Source: Lachnospiraceae bacterium UBA1753 (lineage in GTDB: Bacteria > Bacillota > Clostridia > Lachnospirales > Lachnospiraceae). Taken from it: DNA of 7,457 nucleotides. The translations under genes were made by a program, and so were the position numbers. Where the stretch lies: NCBI GenBank assembly GCA_002317595.1, contig DCHL01000049.1, positions 1 to 7,457 on the forward strand, written 5' to 3'. A model generated the notes under the pieces. It saw only the letters and a list, made by a program, of their open reading frames with translations, did not search any database and was not told the DNA's origin. This document shows, in pieces, positions 1 through 6,393 of this stretch (its first letter is position 1; each line of letters starts with the position of its first letter).

Positions 1-60
1 CTCTGGAAGCAACTCAGGACAAAGCCTGGAAAAGAAAAATGAGAAAAATAAAAAAATGAC

Positions 61-88
61 TAAAGTTTTCTGATAAGCGTTACGATAA
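61..88 (+). promoter_or_regulatory. Sigma-28 (FliA/SigD) promoter for the flgM operon
   Basis: The -35 element TAAAGTTT (61-68) matches the enterobacterial sigma-28 consensus exactly. Twelve bases later TACGATAA (81-88) matches six of eight positions of the -10 consensus GCCGATAA. The gap from TAAA to the -10 octamer is 16 bases, within the range seen for SigD promoters of Gram-positive bacteria. An A-rich stretch (about 29-57) lies directly upstream, where an UP element would sit. Transcription would start near 95-97, giving a leader of about 50 bases before flgM. The promoter would place the operon under the sigma factor that its first product, FlgM, inhibits. The motif is seen directly; its activity is inferred. 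Confidence 0.85.
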
Positions 89-102
89 CCTTTATGTAAG
101 AA

Positions 103-117
103 GTGAATGGATTTCAC
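103..117 (+). promoter_or_regulatory. Leader hairpin with GGA in the loop, candidate CsrA site upstream of flgM
   Basis: The arms GTGAA (103-107) and TTCAC (113-117) are perfect complements and enclose the five-base loop TGGAT. A GGA in the loop of a short stem is the classic CsrA-binding arrangement. Further GGA triplets lie 21 to 36 bases downstream at 132-134, 136-138 and 145-147, around the flgM ribosome binding site. An upstream hairpin site plus a site at the Shine-Dalgarno is the layout described for the CsrA-repressed flagellin leader of Bacillus subtilis. CsrA itself is encoded at 6850-7065. The stem is only 5 bp and chance is possible, so binding is inference. Confidence 0.4.
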
Positions 118-148
118 GGTCGACACACCAAGGAAGGAGAAAAAGGAT

Positions 149-421
149 ATGAGAATTCAAGCGTATTCGCAGGTGCAGCAGCTTTATAACACACAGAAGA
201 GCACCAAGACTTCTTCCACTACTAAGGTATCCCGCAAGGATGCCCTTGAGCTTTCAAGCATTGGAAAGGATTTCCAGACAGCAAAGAAAGCAGTGAGTGA
301 GGCTTCGGATATCCGCGAGGATGTCACAGCTCCTATCAAGGCACAGGTTCAGAATGGAACCTATGAGGTAAGTGGAGAGTCATTTGCAGAGAAGCTCATC
401 GCGAAGTACAACGCCCGGTAA
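149..421 (+). CDS. flgM: Anti-sigma-28 factor FlgM
   Basis: FlgM binds and inhibits sigma-28 (FliA/SigD) until the hook-basal body is complete, after which it is removed by export, releasing late flagellar gene expression. The 90-residue product has the family's form: a short polar N-terminus (MRIQAYSQV), a Ser/Thr-rich linker (18-28), then the sigma-binding part with DALELSSIGKDF (31-42), helical DIREDVTAPIKAQVQNGTYEV (54-74) and the closing AEKLI (80-84). The ATG at 149 is preferred over the in-frame ATG at 107: AAGGAG (134-139) sits nine bases before it, and family members begin near this point. It is the first gene behind the sigma-28 promoter at 61-88, so FlgM should limit its own transcription. 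flgN follows after 117 bases. Confidence 0.93.
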   Translation: MRIQAYSQVQQLYNTQKSTKTSSTTKVSRKDALELSSIGKDFQTAKKAVSEASDIREDVTAPIKAQVQNGTYEVSGESFAEKLIAKYNAR

Positions 422-447
422 CATAGCAGACCGGGCGCTGCACTTTT
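412..447 (+). terminator. GC-rich hairpin over the flgM stop codon, possible weak terminator or attenuator
   Basis: CGCCCGGT (412-419) and ACCGGGCG (430-437) form a perfect 8-bp GC-rich stem around a ten-base loop. The left arm covers the end of the flgM coding region and the first base of its stop codon. A short T tract (444-447) comes six bases after the stem, which is too far and too short for a strong intrinsic terminator. It could partly reduce readthrough into flgN, protect the flgM segment of the mRNA from decay, or do nothing while ribosomes cover the left arm. The inverted repeat is certain; its function is not. Confidence 0.35.
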
Positions 448-450
448 AAT

Positions 451-527
451 GCGGAGCAGAATTAAGGATGCGGAGCAGAATTGAGGATGCAGAGCAGAAT
501 TAAGGATGCAGAGCGAAAATTAAGGGA
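451..527 (+). repeat. Tandem repeat of a 19-base unit in the flgN leader
   Basis: Four head-to-tail copies lie at 451-469, 470-488, 489-507 and 508-527. The first reads GCGGAGCAGAATTAAGGAT. Copies 2 and 3 differ from it at one base each, and copy 4 has diverged and gained one base. A partial fifth copy (CAGAGCGA, 531-538) runs up to the flgN start codon. The working flgN Shine-Dalgarno (AAGGGAGGA, 522-530) is therefore a modified end of the repeat. Copies 1 and 3 contain AAGGATG and copy 2 GAGGATG, close to the CsrA core ARGGAUG. Seven GGA triplets lie between 453 and 530. The period is not a multiple of three, consistent with noncoding DNA. Confidence 0.9.
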
Positions 528-538
528 GGACAGAGCGA

Positions 539-1057
539 GTGGCAAGTTTAATTGATGATTTCATTGACACACTTGATAAAGAAGATATCGAGTACAGACA
601 GCTGCTTGAGATGTCCAGAAGGAAGACCAAGATTATCGTCAAGGGTGACGTTGAAGGTCTTTCAAAAATCACGGATGAAGAACAGGTTGTAGTTGAAAGG
701 ATCAGTCATCTCGACAAGCATAGGATTGAGGTGCTGAATGATATAGCTACCGTATTGAACAAGGATGTTCACAACTTGAAGGTGCCCGAATTAATAGCCC
801 TGCTGGCCAGACAACCTAAGGAACAGGGAAGGCTCAGCGAGGTCTATGACAGACTGAAGAAGACAGTCGAAGAGATGAAGGCAGTAAATGATCAGAACAG
901 ACATCTGATAGAACTGTCGCTGGATATGGTTCAGTTTGATATGAATCTGATTCAGGCAATGAAGAGGGGACCGGAGACCGGAGACTATAACAGCGCAGGC
1001 GGTTACAGTGATTCCGGTATGATGAGTGGCAGGAGCCGCTTTGATTCAAAGAGTTAA
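539..1057 (+). CDS. flgN: FlgN family flagellar export chaperone
   Basis: FlgN is a cytosolic chaperone that binds the hook-associated proteins FlgK and FlgL and delivers them to the flagellar type III export apparatus. The 172-residue product is almost entirely helical and charged, with long coiled-coil-like segments (about 1-75 and 95-143). The segment NDQNRHLIELSLDMVQFDMNLI (117-138) fits the C-terminal client-binding helix of the family. The tail (144-172) is Gly/Ser-rich and ends in RFDSKS. The start is GTG at 539, behind GGGAGGA (524-530) with eight bases between. This start derives from the last partial copy of the repeat array. The gene stands directly before its expected client flgK, as in Bacillus. 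Sequence identity in FlgN is always low, so the call rests on position plus helical pattern. Confidence 0.87.
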   Translation: MASLIDDFIDTLDKEDIEYRQLLEMSRRKTKIIVKGDVEGLSKITDEEQVVVERISHLDKHRIEVLNDIATVLNKDVHNLKVPELIALLARQPKEQGRLSEVYDRLKKTVEEMKAVNDQNRHLIELSLDMVQFDMNLIQAMKRGPETGDYNSAGGYSDSGMMSGRSRFDSKS

Positions 1058-1085
1058 CTGTGGGAAAGAAGTTCCCGCGGAGGTG
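1058..1085 (+). promoter_or_regulatory. Hairpin masking part of the flgK ribosome binding site
   Basis: Directly after the flgN stop codon, CTGTGGGAA (1058-1066) can pair with TTCCCGCGG (1072-1080) around the loop AGAAG. This gives nine base pairs, two of them G-U. The right arm takes up the first two G of the flgK Shine-Dalgarno GGAGGTG (1079-1085). A ribosome ending translation of flgN at 1055-1057 would open the stem, so the structure could couple flgK translation to flgN translation. The complementarity is seen; the coupling is inferred. Confidence 0.5.
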
Positions 1086-1089
1086 AATT

Positions 1090-2892
1090 ATGCCGTTAAT
1101 GGGTAGCCTTTATGTGGGCGCTTCTGGTTTGCAGACAAGCCAGAATGCCCTCCATACAACTGCACACAACCTGTCTAACATTGATACGACAGGATACACA
1201 CGTCAGCAGGTTGTACAGGCTGACAAGTCTTATAACACGGTCGGTACTGCGCACATATCTAACCAGCAGACCGGCCTTGGTGTATCCTATGCCAAGGTAC
1301 GCCAGGTGAGAGATTTCTTCCTGGACAAGTCATATAGGCTTGAGGCAAGCCGATCTTCCTATTACGACAATTCATATAAGATTGCGACAGAGGTTGAAGT
1401 ACTTTTCGGTGAGATGGAAGGCGTCGAGTTCCAGGAAGGATTGACGGATTTAAAGACAGCAATCCAGGAGCTTCAGAAGGATCCCACCAATGCAACTAAC
1501 CAGGGTCTGCTTGTAAGCAAGGCCAACTCATTCATTGAGAGGGCACAGGCTGTATACAATGGACTCGCTTCATATCAGGACACCCTGAATGTTCAGATTG
1601 GCGATACTGTTGAGGAAATCAATGATATCGGAAAGAAAATATGGGACCTGAATCAGAAGATTGTTGCCATTGAGGCAGGCAATCAGGAAGAGGCGAACGA
1701 CCTTAGAGATGCAAGAAATGATCTGCTTGACCAGCTGGCAGGACTTGCAAAGATTGATTATTCAGAAGATGTTTACGGTGCAGTAACTGTTCAGATAGAG
1801 GGCGTCGATTTCGTCACAAGAGGATATGTGAGTCCTCTGGAGCTTGAGCAGGATGAGAAGACAGGCTTCTACAGTGTTGTCTGGCAGCAGAATTCGGATT
1901 TTAATGGCAACAAGATTAAGGTCTTTGACCTTGAGAGGGAAATCTCTTCTGAGACCAATACAGATACGGGTGGACTTAAGGCACTCCTTATCCTAAGAGG
2001 AAGTGACAGGGGAACCTACAGGGACATTCCGGTAGCTCCTGAAAAGGATGATTATCCAAAGACTATTGAGCTCACATATGAACGCGCCGTGGATCTTCAC
2101 AAGAAGGGAATCCTCACAGGTGCTGTCGGAGTCGAGACAGACTATCCGAAGAGTGAGACAATCACCTATTCACAGGGTGTTCAGATATATGACGATGAAG
2201 TTGCCACCTACAACAGTACGGTCAATAAGTCACTGCTTCAGAACACGATGGCTGAATTTGATAAGCTCATCAATGGAATCGTGACTGGACTGAATGAGAT
2301 TCTCAATCCTACAAAGGATGAGGATGGAAATCCTCTGACAGAGACTAAAGGCATTAATCTTTTCCTCAGAAATAATGTGGACGAGCAGAAGACAACAGCG
2401 ATGCCTGATGAAGAGGATGACGAAGAGCAGATCACCTGGTGGACAACAGCCAACTTAAAGGTTAACCCTCTGCTGCTTCAGCAGTACGCATACCTTGGAT
2501 CTACAGTCAAGGCAGATGGCTCATATACTAATGGATTCACTACACTGGATGGCAAAGAGGACAGGGCTAAGGCAGATGCAATGAAGGGCCTGTTTGATAA
2601 CGATTTTGCTCCTCTTAATCCCAATGTCAGCAATACTTCGAACTTCATGTCGTATTACAACAACATGGTGGGTGAGCTGGCTACGACAGGTAATGTATAC
2701 AAGAACATGTCTGAGACGCAGCAGGAAACAGTTGAGGCAGTTGATTCGGCCCGTCAGCAGGTTGTCGGCGTATCTGACAACGAGGAACTGACCAACATGA
2801 TTATGTTCCAGAATGCATACAATGCATCCAGCCGATATATTAATGCGATTAACGAGATGCTTGGACATATCATCCAGACACTCGGAACCTAA
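1090..2892 (+). CDS. flgK: Flagellar hook-associated protein FlgK (HAP1)
   Basis: FlgK is the first hook-filament junction protein, exported through the flagellar channel and assembled on the hook tip. The 600-residue product has the N-terminal rod/hook signature GSLYVGASGLQTSQNAL (5-21), then NLSNIDTTGYTRQQ (27-40). The helical FlgK core follows, with the family motif NDLRDARNDLL (203-213). A variable middle part includes an acidic run (439-447). The C-terminal heptad helix ELTNMIMFQNAYNASSRYI ends close to the C-terminus, as needed for D0 packing. No cysteine is present, as is common in exported axial proteins. The ATG at 1090 has GGAGG six bases upstream. Residues about 320-370 carry a twice-repeated DYPK motif. 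FlgN is encoded just before it and a divergent paralogue just after. Confidence 0.97.
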   Translation: MPLMGSLYVGASGLQTSQNALHTTAHNLSNIDTTGYTRQQVVQADKSYNTVGTAHISNQQTGLGVSYAKVRQVRDFFLDKSYRLEASRSSYYDNSYKIATEVEVLFGEMEGVEFQEGLTDLKTAIQELQKDPTNATNQGLLVSKANSFIERAQAVYNGLASYQDTLNVQIGDTVEEINDIGKKIWDLNQKIVAIEAGNQEEANDLRDARNDLLDQLAGLAKIDYSEDVYGAVTVQIEGVDFVTRGYVSPLELEQDEKTGFYSVVWQQNSDFNGNKIKVFDLEREISSETNTDTGGLKALLILRGSDRGTYRDIPVAPEKDDYPKTIELTYERAVDLHKKGILTGAVGVETDYPKSETITYSQGVQIYDDEVATYNSTVNKSLLQNTMAEFDKLINGIVTGLNEILNPTKDEDGNPLTETKGINLFLRNNVDEQKTTAMPDEEDDEEQITWWTTANLKVNPLLLQQYAYLGSTVKADGSYTNGFTTLDGKEDRAKADAMKGLFDNDFAPLNPNVSNTSNFMSYYNNMVGELATTGNVYKNMSETQQETVEAVDSARQQVVGVSDNEELTNMIMFQNAYNASSRYINAINEMLGHIIQTLGT

Positions 2893-2903
2893 TTTTTTAT
2901 AAT
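2875..2903 (+). promoter_or_regulatory. Possible vegetative (sigma-A) promoter before the second flgK gene
   Basis: A perfect -10 hexamer TATAAT (2898-2903) follows CAGACA (2875-2880; four of six matches to TTGACA) at the ideal 17-base spacing. The -35 element is inside the end of flgK and the -10 is in the gap before the next gene. It would give the flgK paralogue and downstream genes transcription independent of sigma-28. AT-rich spacers often produce chance TATAAT, and no TG extension is present. A start near 2910 would cut into the hairpin at 2906-2925, so the two features may not act on the same transcript. Confidence 0.4.
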
Positions 2904-2905
2904 AA

Positions 2906-2925
2906 TGCATCAGGAGACTGGTGCA
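2906..2925 (+). promoter_or_regulatory. Tetraloop hairpin in the leader of the second flgK gene
   Basis: GCATCAG (2907-2913) pairs with CTGGTGC (2918-2924) around the GNRA-type loop GAGA, and T2906 with A2925 adds an eighth pair. One pair is G-U. A GGA (2913-2915) lies at the loop and another (2934-2936) in the ribosome binding region, 25 bases before the start codon end of the gap. It could be a CsrA site, an mRNA-stabilising or processing element, or a simple intercistronic hairpin. The stem is clear; the role is inferred. Confidence 0.45.
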
Positions 2926-2950
2926 ATGAAACAGGAAGGGGCGTGAGATA

Positions 2951-4843
2951 ATGCCTTCACAGTTTTTCGGACTTCAAATTGGATATAGCGGACTTACGGC
3001 ATATCATGCAGCCTTGCAGACAACAGGCAACAACATTGCCAATGTTGAGACCGAAGGTTATAGCAGGCAGAGAATCACACAGAGAGCTTCTGATGCTCTC
3101 AGAACCCATACAACCTACGGTATGGCCGGTGCTGGAACGACCGTTGAGTCAATTGACCAGATTCGCAATGCCTACTATGACATCAAGTTCAGGAACACGA
3201 CAGCTTCACTCGGTGAGTACGAGGTAAAGGCTGAGTACATGAAGCAGATTGAGAATTATTTCAACGATGACGGAGAAACTTCAATCGGATTCTCAACTCT
3301 CTACAGCAAGTTTTTCAACGCCCTTGAGAATGTGCAGAACAATCCCGGAGATGTATCTACAAGGACAGCCTTCATTGGACAGGCGCAGGGACTGGCAGAG
3401 TACTTCAATGCACTTTCAGAGGAGATGACAACCCTTCAGCTTGATGCAAATACTCAGATTAAGGATGCCGTTGATCATATTAACGCAATCGCAGCTGAGA
3501 TTACGACGCTGAACAAGCAGATTAACATTATTGAGATAAAGGGTATCGCGGCTAATGAACTGAGAGATCAGAGAAATCTTCTCATTGATGAGCTTTCAAA
3601 GTATGTTGATGTGACAGTCACAGAGGACCCTATCTATTCCGACAAGGATAATACTGTTGAATCAGGTGCGCACAGATACATCGTCAACATTTCAGGAACA
3701 CAGACACTGGTCGATGGATATGATTACAGGACTCTCGAGTGTGAAGCAAGGGGAGTCGGGAATAAAATTAACCAGTCAGATGCAGACGGCCTTTATGACA
3801 TCGTATGGAGCGACACCAAGATGGCATATTATCCCGTTGGTGTTGGCTACAGCGGACAGCTTTCGGGACTTCTTCAGATAAGGGATGGAAATAACAACGA
3901 GTACTTCCACGGCAAGATCACTGAATTCACCAAGGCTGCTGACCCTACAGGCAATGCAACTGTATCTATCAAGGCCGATGCTGAGTATCTTCAGGAACTC
4001 GATAAGCTGACTTTGAATGGGACAGGATCAATAGTCCTCAGAAATACTTCATTCAGATATGACAGCTTTACCGTTGAAAACCATGCTGACGGCACAAGCA
4101 CCTACACCTTTACTCTTTCGAATGATGAGTACCAGGAGAACAAGACATCCAAGGTGGTTGTTGAGAATATGAAAGATTCAAACGCCAGAGTCGGCTCGGC
4201 AGTTGACTATCAGGGAATTCCATACTACATGGAGCAGATGAATGAGTGGGTGAGGTCTTTTGCAGAGGTATTCAATGATATTGAGCAGAAGGGCGAGGAC
4301 GTGTATGGCACCAGTCTTGCGGCTGAGCAGAGAGCATTCTTTGTTGCAGAGAATATCACAGACAGTACCGCTGACTACAATTTTACTGAGGCAAAGGACA
4401 CAGTGATTTCCAGCACGTCGGATTCATATTATCTCCTGACTGCAGGCAATTTCAAGGTGAATGGCAGTATTGTTGAGGATGCCGGCAAGATGTCAACTAC
4501 ATCAAAGCAGGGTGACATCAACCTCGATGACAGCGACATAGTTGACGAGCTTGAGACAATCAAGAACCAGAAGAATTTCTTCCGTGGATGTACGGCTTCA
4601 GAATTCCTCAACTGTGTACTCGGGGACATTGCACTCAACGCAAATTCAGCCAACAATTTTGAGAGTAATTTTTCCAACATTCAGGCAGCAATAGCGAACC
4701 AGAGACTGTCTGAATCGGGAGTTGATGACGATGAAGAGGCACTTGATTTAGTAAAATATCAGAATGCATATAATCTTTCTGCTAAGATGATTCAGATTAT
4801 GACCGAAATATATGACAGACTGATACTTGAAACGGGAGTCTGA
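2951..4843 (+). CDS. flgK: Second FlgK-family hook-associated protein
   Basis: This 630-residue protein is a second, strongly diverged FlgK. It has the N-terminal axial signature FGLQIGYSGLTAYHAAL (6-22) and NNIANVETEGYSRQRI (27-42). The helical core includes NELRDQRNLLIDEL (202-215), and SGLLQIRDGNN (about 306-316) is the usual FlgK motif before the variable domain. The C-terminal helix DLVKYQNAYNLSAKMIQIMTEIYDRLI resembles FlgK and flagellin ends. FlgE and FlgL are excluded by the FlgK core and the length. Unlike its neighbour it has three cysteines (264, 547, 555). AAGGGG (2936-2941) lies nine bases before the ATG. It probably forms part of the hook-filament junction or replaces FlgK under some conditions; which is unknown. 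Confidence 0.9.
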   Translation: MPSQFFGLQIGYSGLTAYHAALQTTGNNIANVETEGYSRQRITQRASDALRTHTTYGMAGAGTTVESIDQIRNAYYDIKFRNTTASLGEYEVKAEYMKQIENYFNDDGETSIGFSTLYSKFFNALENVQNNPGDVSTRTAFIGQAQGLAEYFNALSEEMTTLQLDANTQIKDAVDHINAIAAEITTLNKQINIIEIKGIAANELRDQRNLLIDELSKYVDVTVTEDPIYSDKDNTVESGAHRYIVNISGTQTLVDGYDYRTLECEARGVGNKINQSDADGLYDIVWSDTKMAYYPVGVGYSGQLSGLLQIRDGNNNEYFHGKITEFTKAADPTGNATVSIKADAEYLQELDKLTLNGTGSIVLRNTSFRYDSFTVENHADGTSTYTFTLSNDEYQENKTSKVVVENMKDSNARVGSAVDYQGIPYYMEQMNEWVRSFAEVFNDIEQKGEDVYGTSLAAEQRAFFVAENITDSTADYNFTEAKDTVISSTSDSYYLLTAGNFKVNGSIVEDAGKMSTTSKQGDINLDDSDIVDELETIKNQKNFFRGCTASEFLNCVLGDIALNANSANNFESNFSNIQAAIANQRLSESGVDDDEEALDLVKYQNAYNLSAKMIQIMTEIYDRLILETGV

Positions 4844-4890
4844 TTTACTGATCCCCGATGTATGATTTAAGACCCTAAGGAGGTATTCAT

Positions 4891-6354
4891 ATGAGAATTA
4901 CAAGTAAGATGATGAACAATAATTCCCTTACGAATATCAATAAGAACAAGACTTATCTTGATAAACTGAATAACCAGCTTGCTTCTGAGAAGAAGATTAC
5001 GAGACCTTCTGATGATCCGGTTATTGCAATCAGGGCTCTCAAGCTCAGAGCCAATGTGTCTGACATCACTCAGTATTATGACAAGAATACAAATGATGCG
5101 AGCGCATGGCTTCAGGCTACCCAGGATGCGATTGAGAGCACGAAGAAGATTCTCACATCCATGAAGGCACAGTTCACACAGGGTGCAACGGGAACCAATA
5201 CCACTGAGTCGAGGAAGGCAATCCTTCAGGAACTCAAGGCACTGCGTGATCAGATATATGATGATGGTAATGCGGATTATGCTGGAAGGACAATTTTTAC
5301 CGGATACAGAACTGGTTCAAAGCTCACCTTCCAGAGCCAGGACGATCTCAATCTCCAGTATACCGGAATTGAAGAGAGCTTCTCAGCTGATGACATGGAT
5401 GAGATAACCTACGTTGCAGGCAAGCTTGATACGGCTACGCAGGTTGTTCCTGCTGATACGACCGCAACGGCTTCTCAGACGGTTACGTCAACGACAGCTG
5501 CAAGAATCCGTCTATCTTATGCAGGACTTGATAATACAGCGCCTACACTCACAATCGGGGGGACAGCAATCACACCGACGATTAAGACAAAGGCAGATGA
5601 CGCCTATACACCTGGCGATGACGATGTATATTTCATTCCTGAGACAGGCGAACTCATTCTTGGAAAAAATGTGGCAGATACTGTAAATTCATCGACGGAT
5701 GATAACGTGGTTCAGATATCTTATGACAAGTCATCATGGAAGGTTGGAGACCTGAGACCTGAGCACTATTTTAACTGTACTAATGCGACCGATGGAATTG
5801 TCTATGATAATAATGATCCTCAGGCAATCAACTACGACGTGAGCTCAAATCAGGAAATGCAGATCAACACTTATGCGTCCCAGCTTTACACCCACAGCAT
5901 TGGAAGGGATATCGATGAGATGATAAGTGCCATTGAGGATGTCGATGCAGCATCAACCAAGATTGATAAGCTTAAGAGCATGCTTGAGAAGGATAACCTG
6001 ACTGACACTGAGAAGGCAAATATCCAGTCGACGCTTGACGCAGCCCAGAAGGAATACGACCTTGCAAGCAACAAGATGCAGAAGATGTTTGAGAACGGAC
6101 AGACACGTTTCGACAACCATATCTCAACCACAGTTCTCGCAGGCACAGAGTGCGGAACAAGAATTGAGAGACTTGACCTCGTGAAAAACCGTCTCATGGA
6201 GCTCAAGACAACGGCAAATGAGCTTGCAGACGCCAATGAGAATGTTGAACTTACTGATGTCGCCATCTCTGCTTCAGAGGCTGAGCTTACATATCAGGCA
6301 GCACTTATGGCCACAGGAAAAATCAACCAGCAGTCATTGCTGAATTATATTTAG
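4891..6354 (+). CDS. flgL: Flagellar hook-associated protein FlgL (HAP3)
   Basis: FlgL is the second junction protein, linking FlgK to the flagellin filament. The N-terminus MRITSKMMNNNSLTNI and the motif SEKKITRPSDDP (32-43) are typical, as is the helix up to GRTIFTGYRTG (132-142). The C-terminal D1/D0 helices run from RIERLDLVKNRL (424-435) to TYQAALMATGKINQQSLLNYI at the end. At 487 residues it is much longer than the roughly 300 of Bacillus or Escherichia. The extra part (about 165-335) contains a Thr/Ala-rich linker (181-205), a beta-rich segment and GDLRPEHYF (286-294). A predicted coiled coil follows at about 341-400. Cysteines at 295 and 421 are unusual for an axial protein. A full AAGGAGGT (4877-4884) precedes the ATG by six bases. 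Confidence 0.96.
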   Translation: MRITSKMMNNNSLTNINKNKTYLDKLNNQLASEKKITRPSDDPVIAIRALKLRANVSDITQYYDKNTNDASAWLQATQDAIESTKKILTSMKAQFTQGATGTNTTESRKAILQELKALRDQIYDDGNADYAGRTIFTGYRTGSKLTFQSQDDLNLQYTGIEESFSADDMDEITYVAGKLDTATQVVPADTTATASQTVTSTTAARIRLSYAGLDNTAPTLTIGGTAITPTIKTKADDAYTPGDDDVYFIPETGELILGKNVADTVNSSTDDNVVQISYDKSSWKVGDLRPEHYFNCTNATDGIVYDNNDPQAINYDVSSNQEMQINTYASQLYTHSIGRDIDEMISAIEDVDAASTKIDKLKSMLEKDNLTDTEKANIQSTLDAAQKEYDLASNKMQKMFENGQTRFDNHISTTVLAGTECGTRIERLDLVKNRLMELKTTANELADANENVELTDVAISASEAELTYQAALMATGKINQQSLLNYI

Positions 6355-6393
6355 GAATAGTAGTAATTAGCACTTTCTAAAAGGAGGTAGGAT

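Noticed and set aside
1..73. Possible tail of an upstream gene (by analogy with Bacillus, yvyF)
   Set aside because: All three frames are open for a short distance (stops at 40-42, 71-73 and 57-59) and none can be chosen from so few residues, so no coding feature is called.
107..148. Upstream in-frame ATG at 107 extending flgM by 14 residues
   Set aside because: It has no good Shine-Dalgarno, the added residues do not resemble FlgM, and the ATG at 149 has AAGGAG at ideal distance. The ATG at 107 also lies within the leader hairpin.
2831..2838. Exact sigma-28 -10 octamer GCCGATAT inside the end of flgK
   Set aside because: No TAAA-like -35 lies 14-16 bases upstream, and the bases encode the conserved SRYI of the FlgK C-terminus.
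2521..2910. Antisense reading frame of 129 codons over the end of flgK
   Set aside because: It lies opposite a well-supported gene, its product has no recognisable family, and it looks like a codon-use shadow.
4854..4861. CCCGATGT before flgL, resembling a sigma-28 -10
   Set aside because: Two mismatches to the consensus and only GGAG where the -35 TAAA should be.
5420..5510. Thr/Ala-rich part of FlgL as a DNA tandem repeat
   Set aside because: The bases show ACG/GCT-rich composition but no regular period; it is a low-complexity linker, not a repeat array.
5886..6266. Antisense reading frame of 126 codons over flgL, Ser/Leu-rich
   Set aside because: Its Ser/Leu/Val-rich composition is what the reverse strand of helix-coding, Glu/Lys/Asp-rich DNA gives, and it lies opposite conserved FlgL helices.
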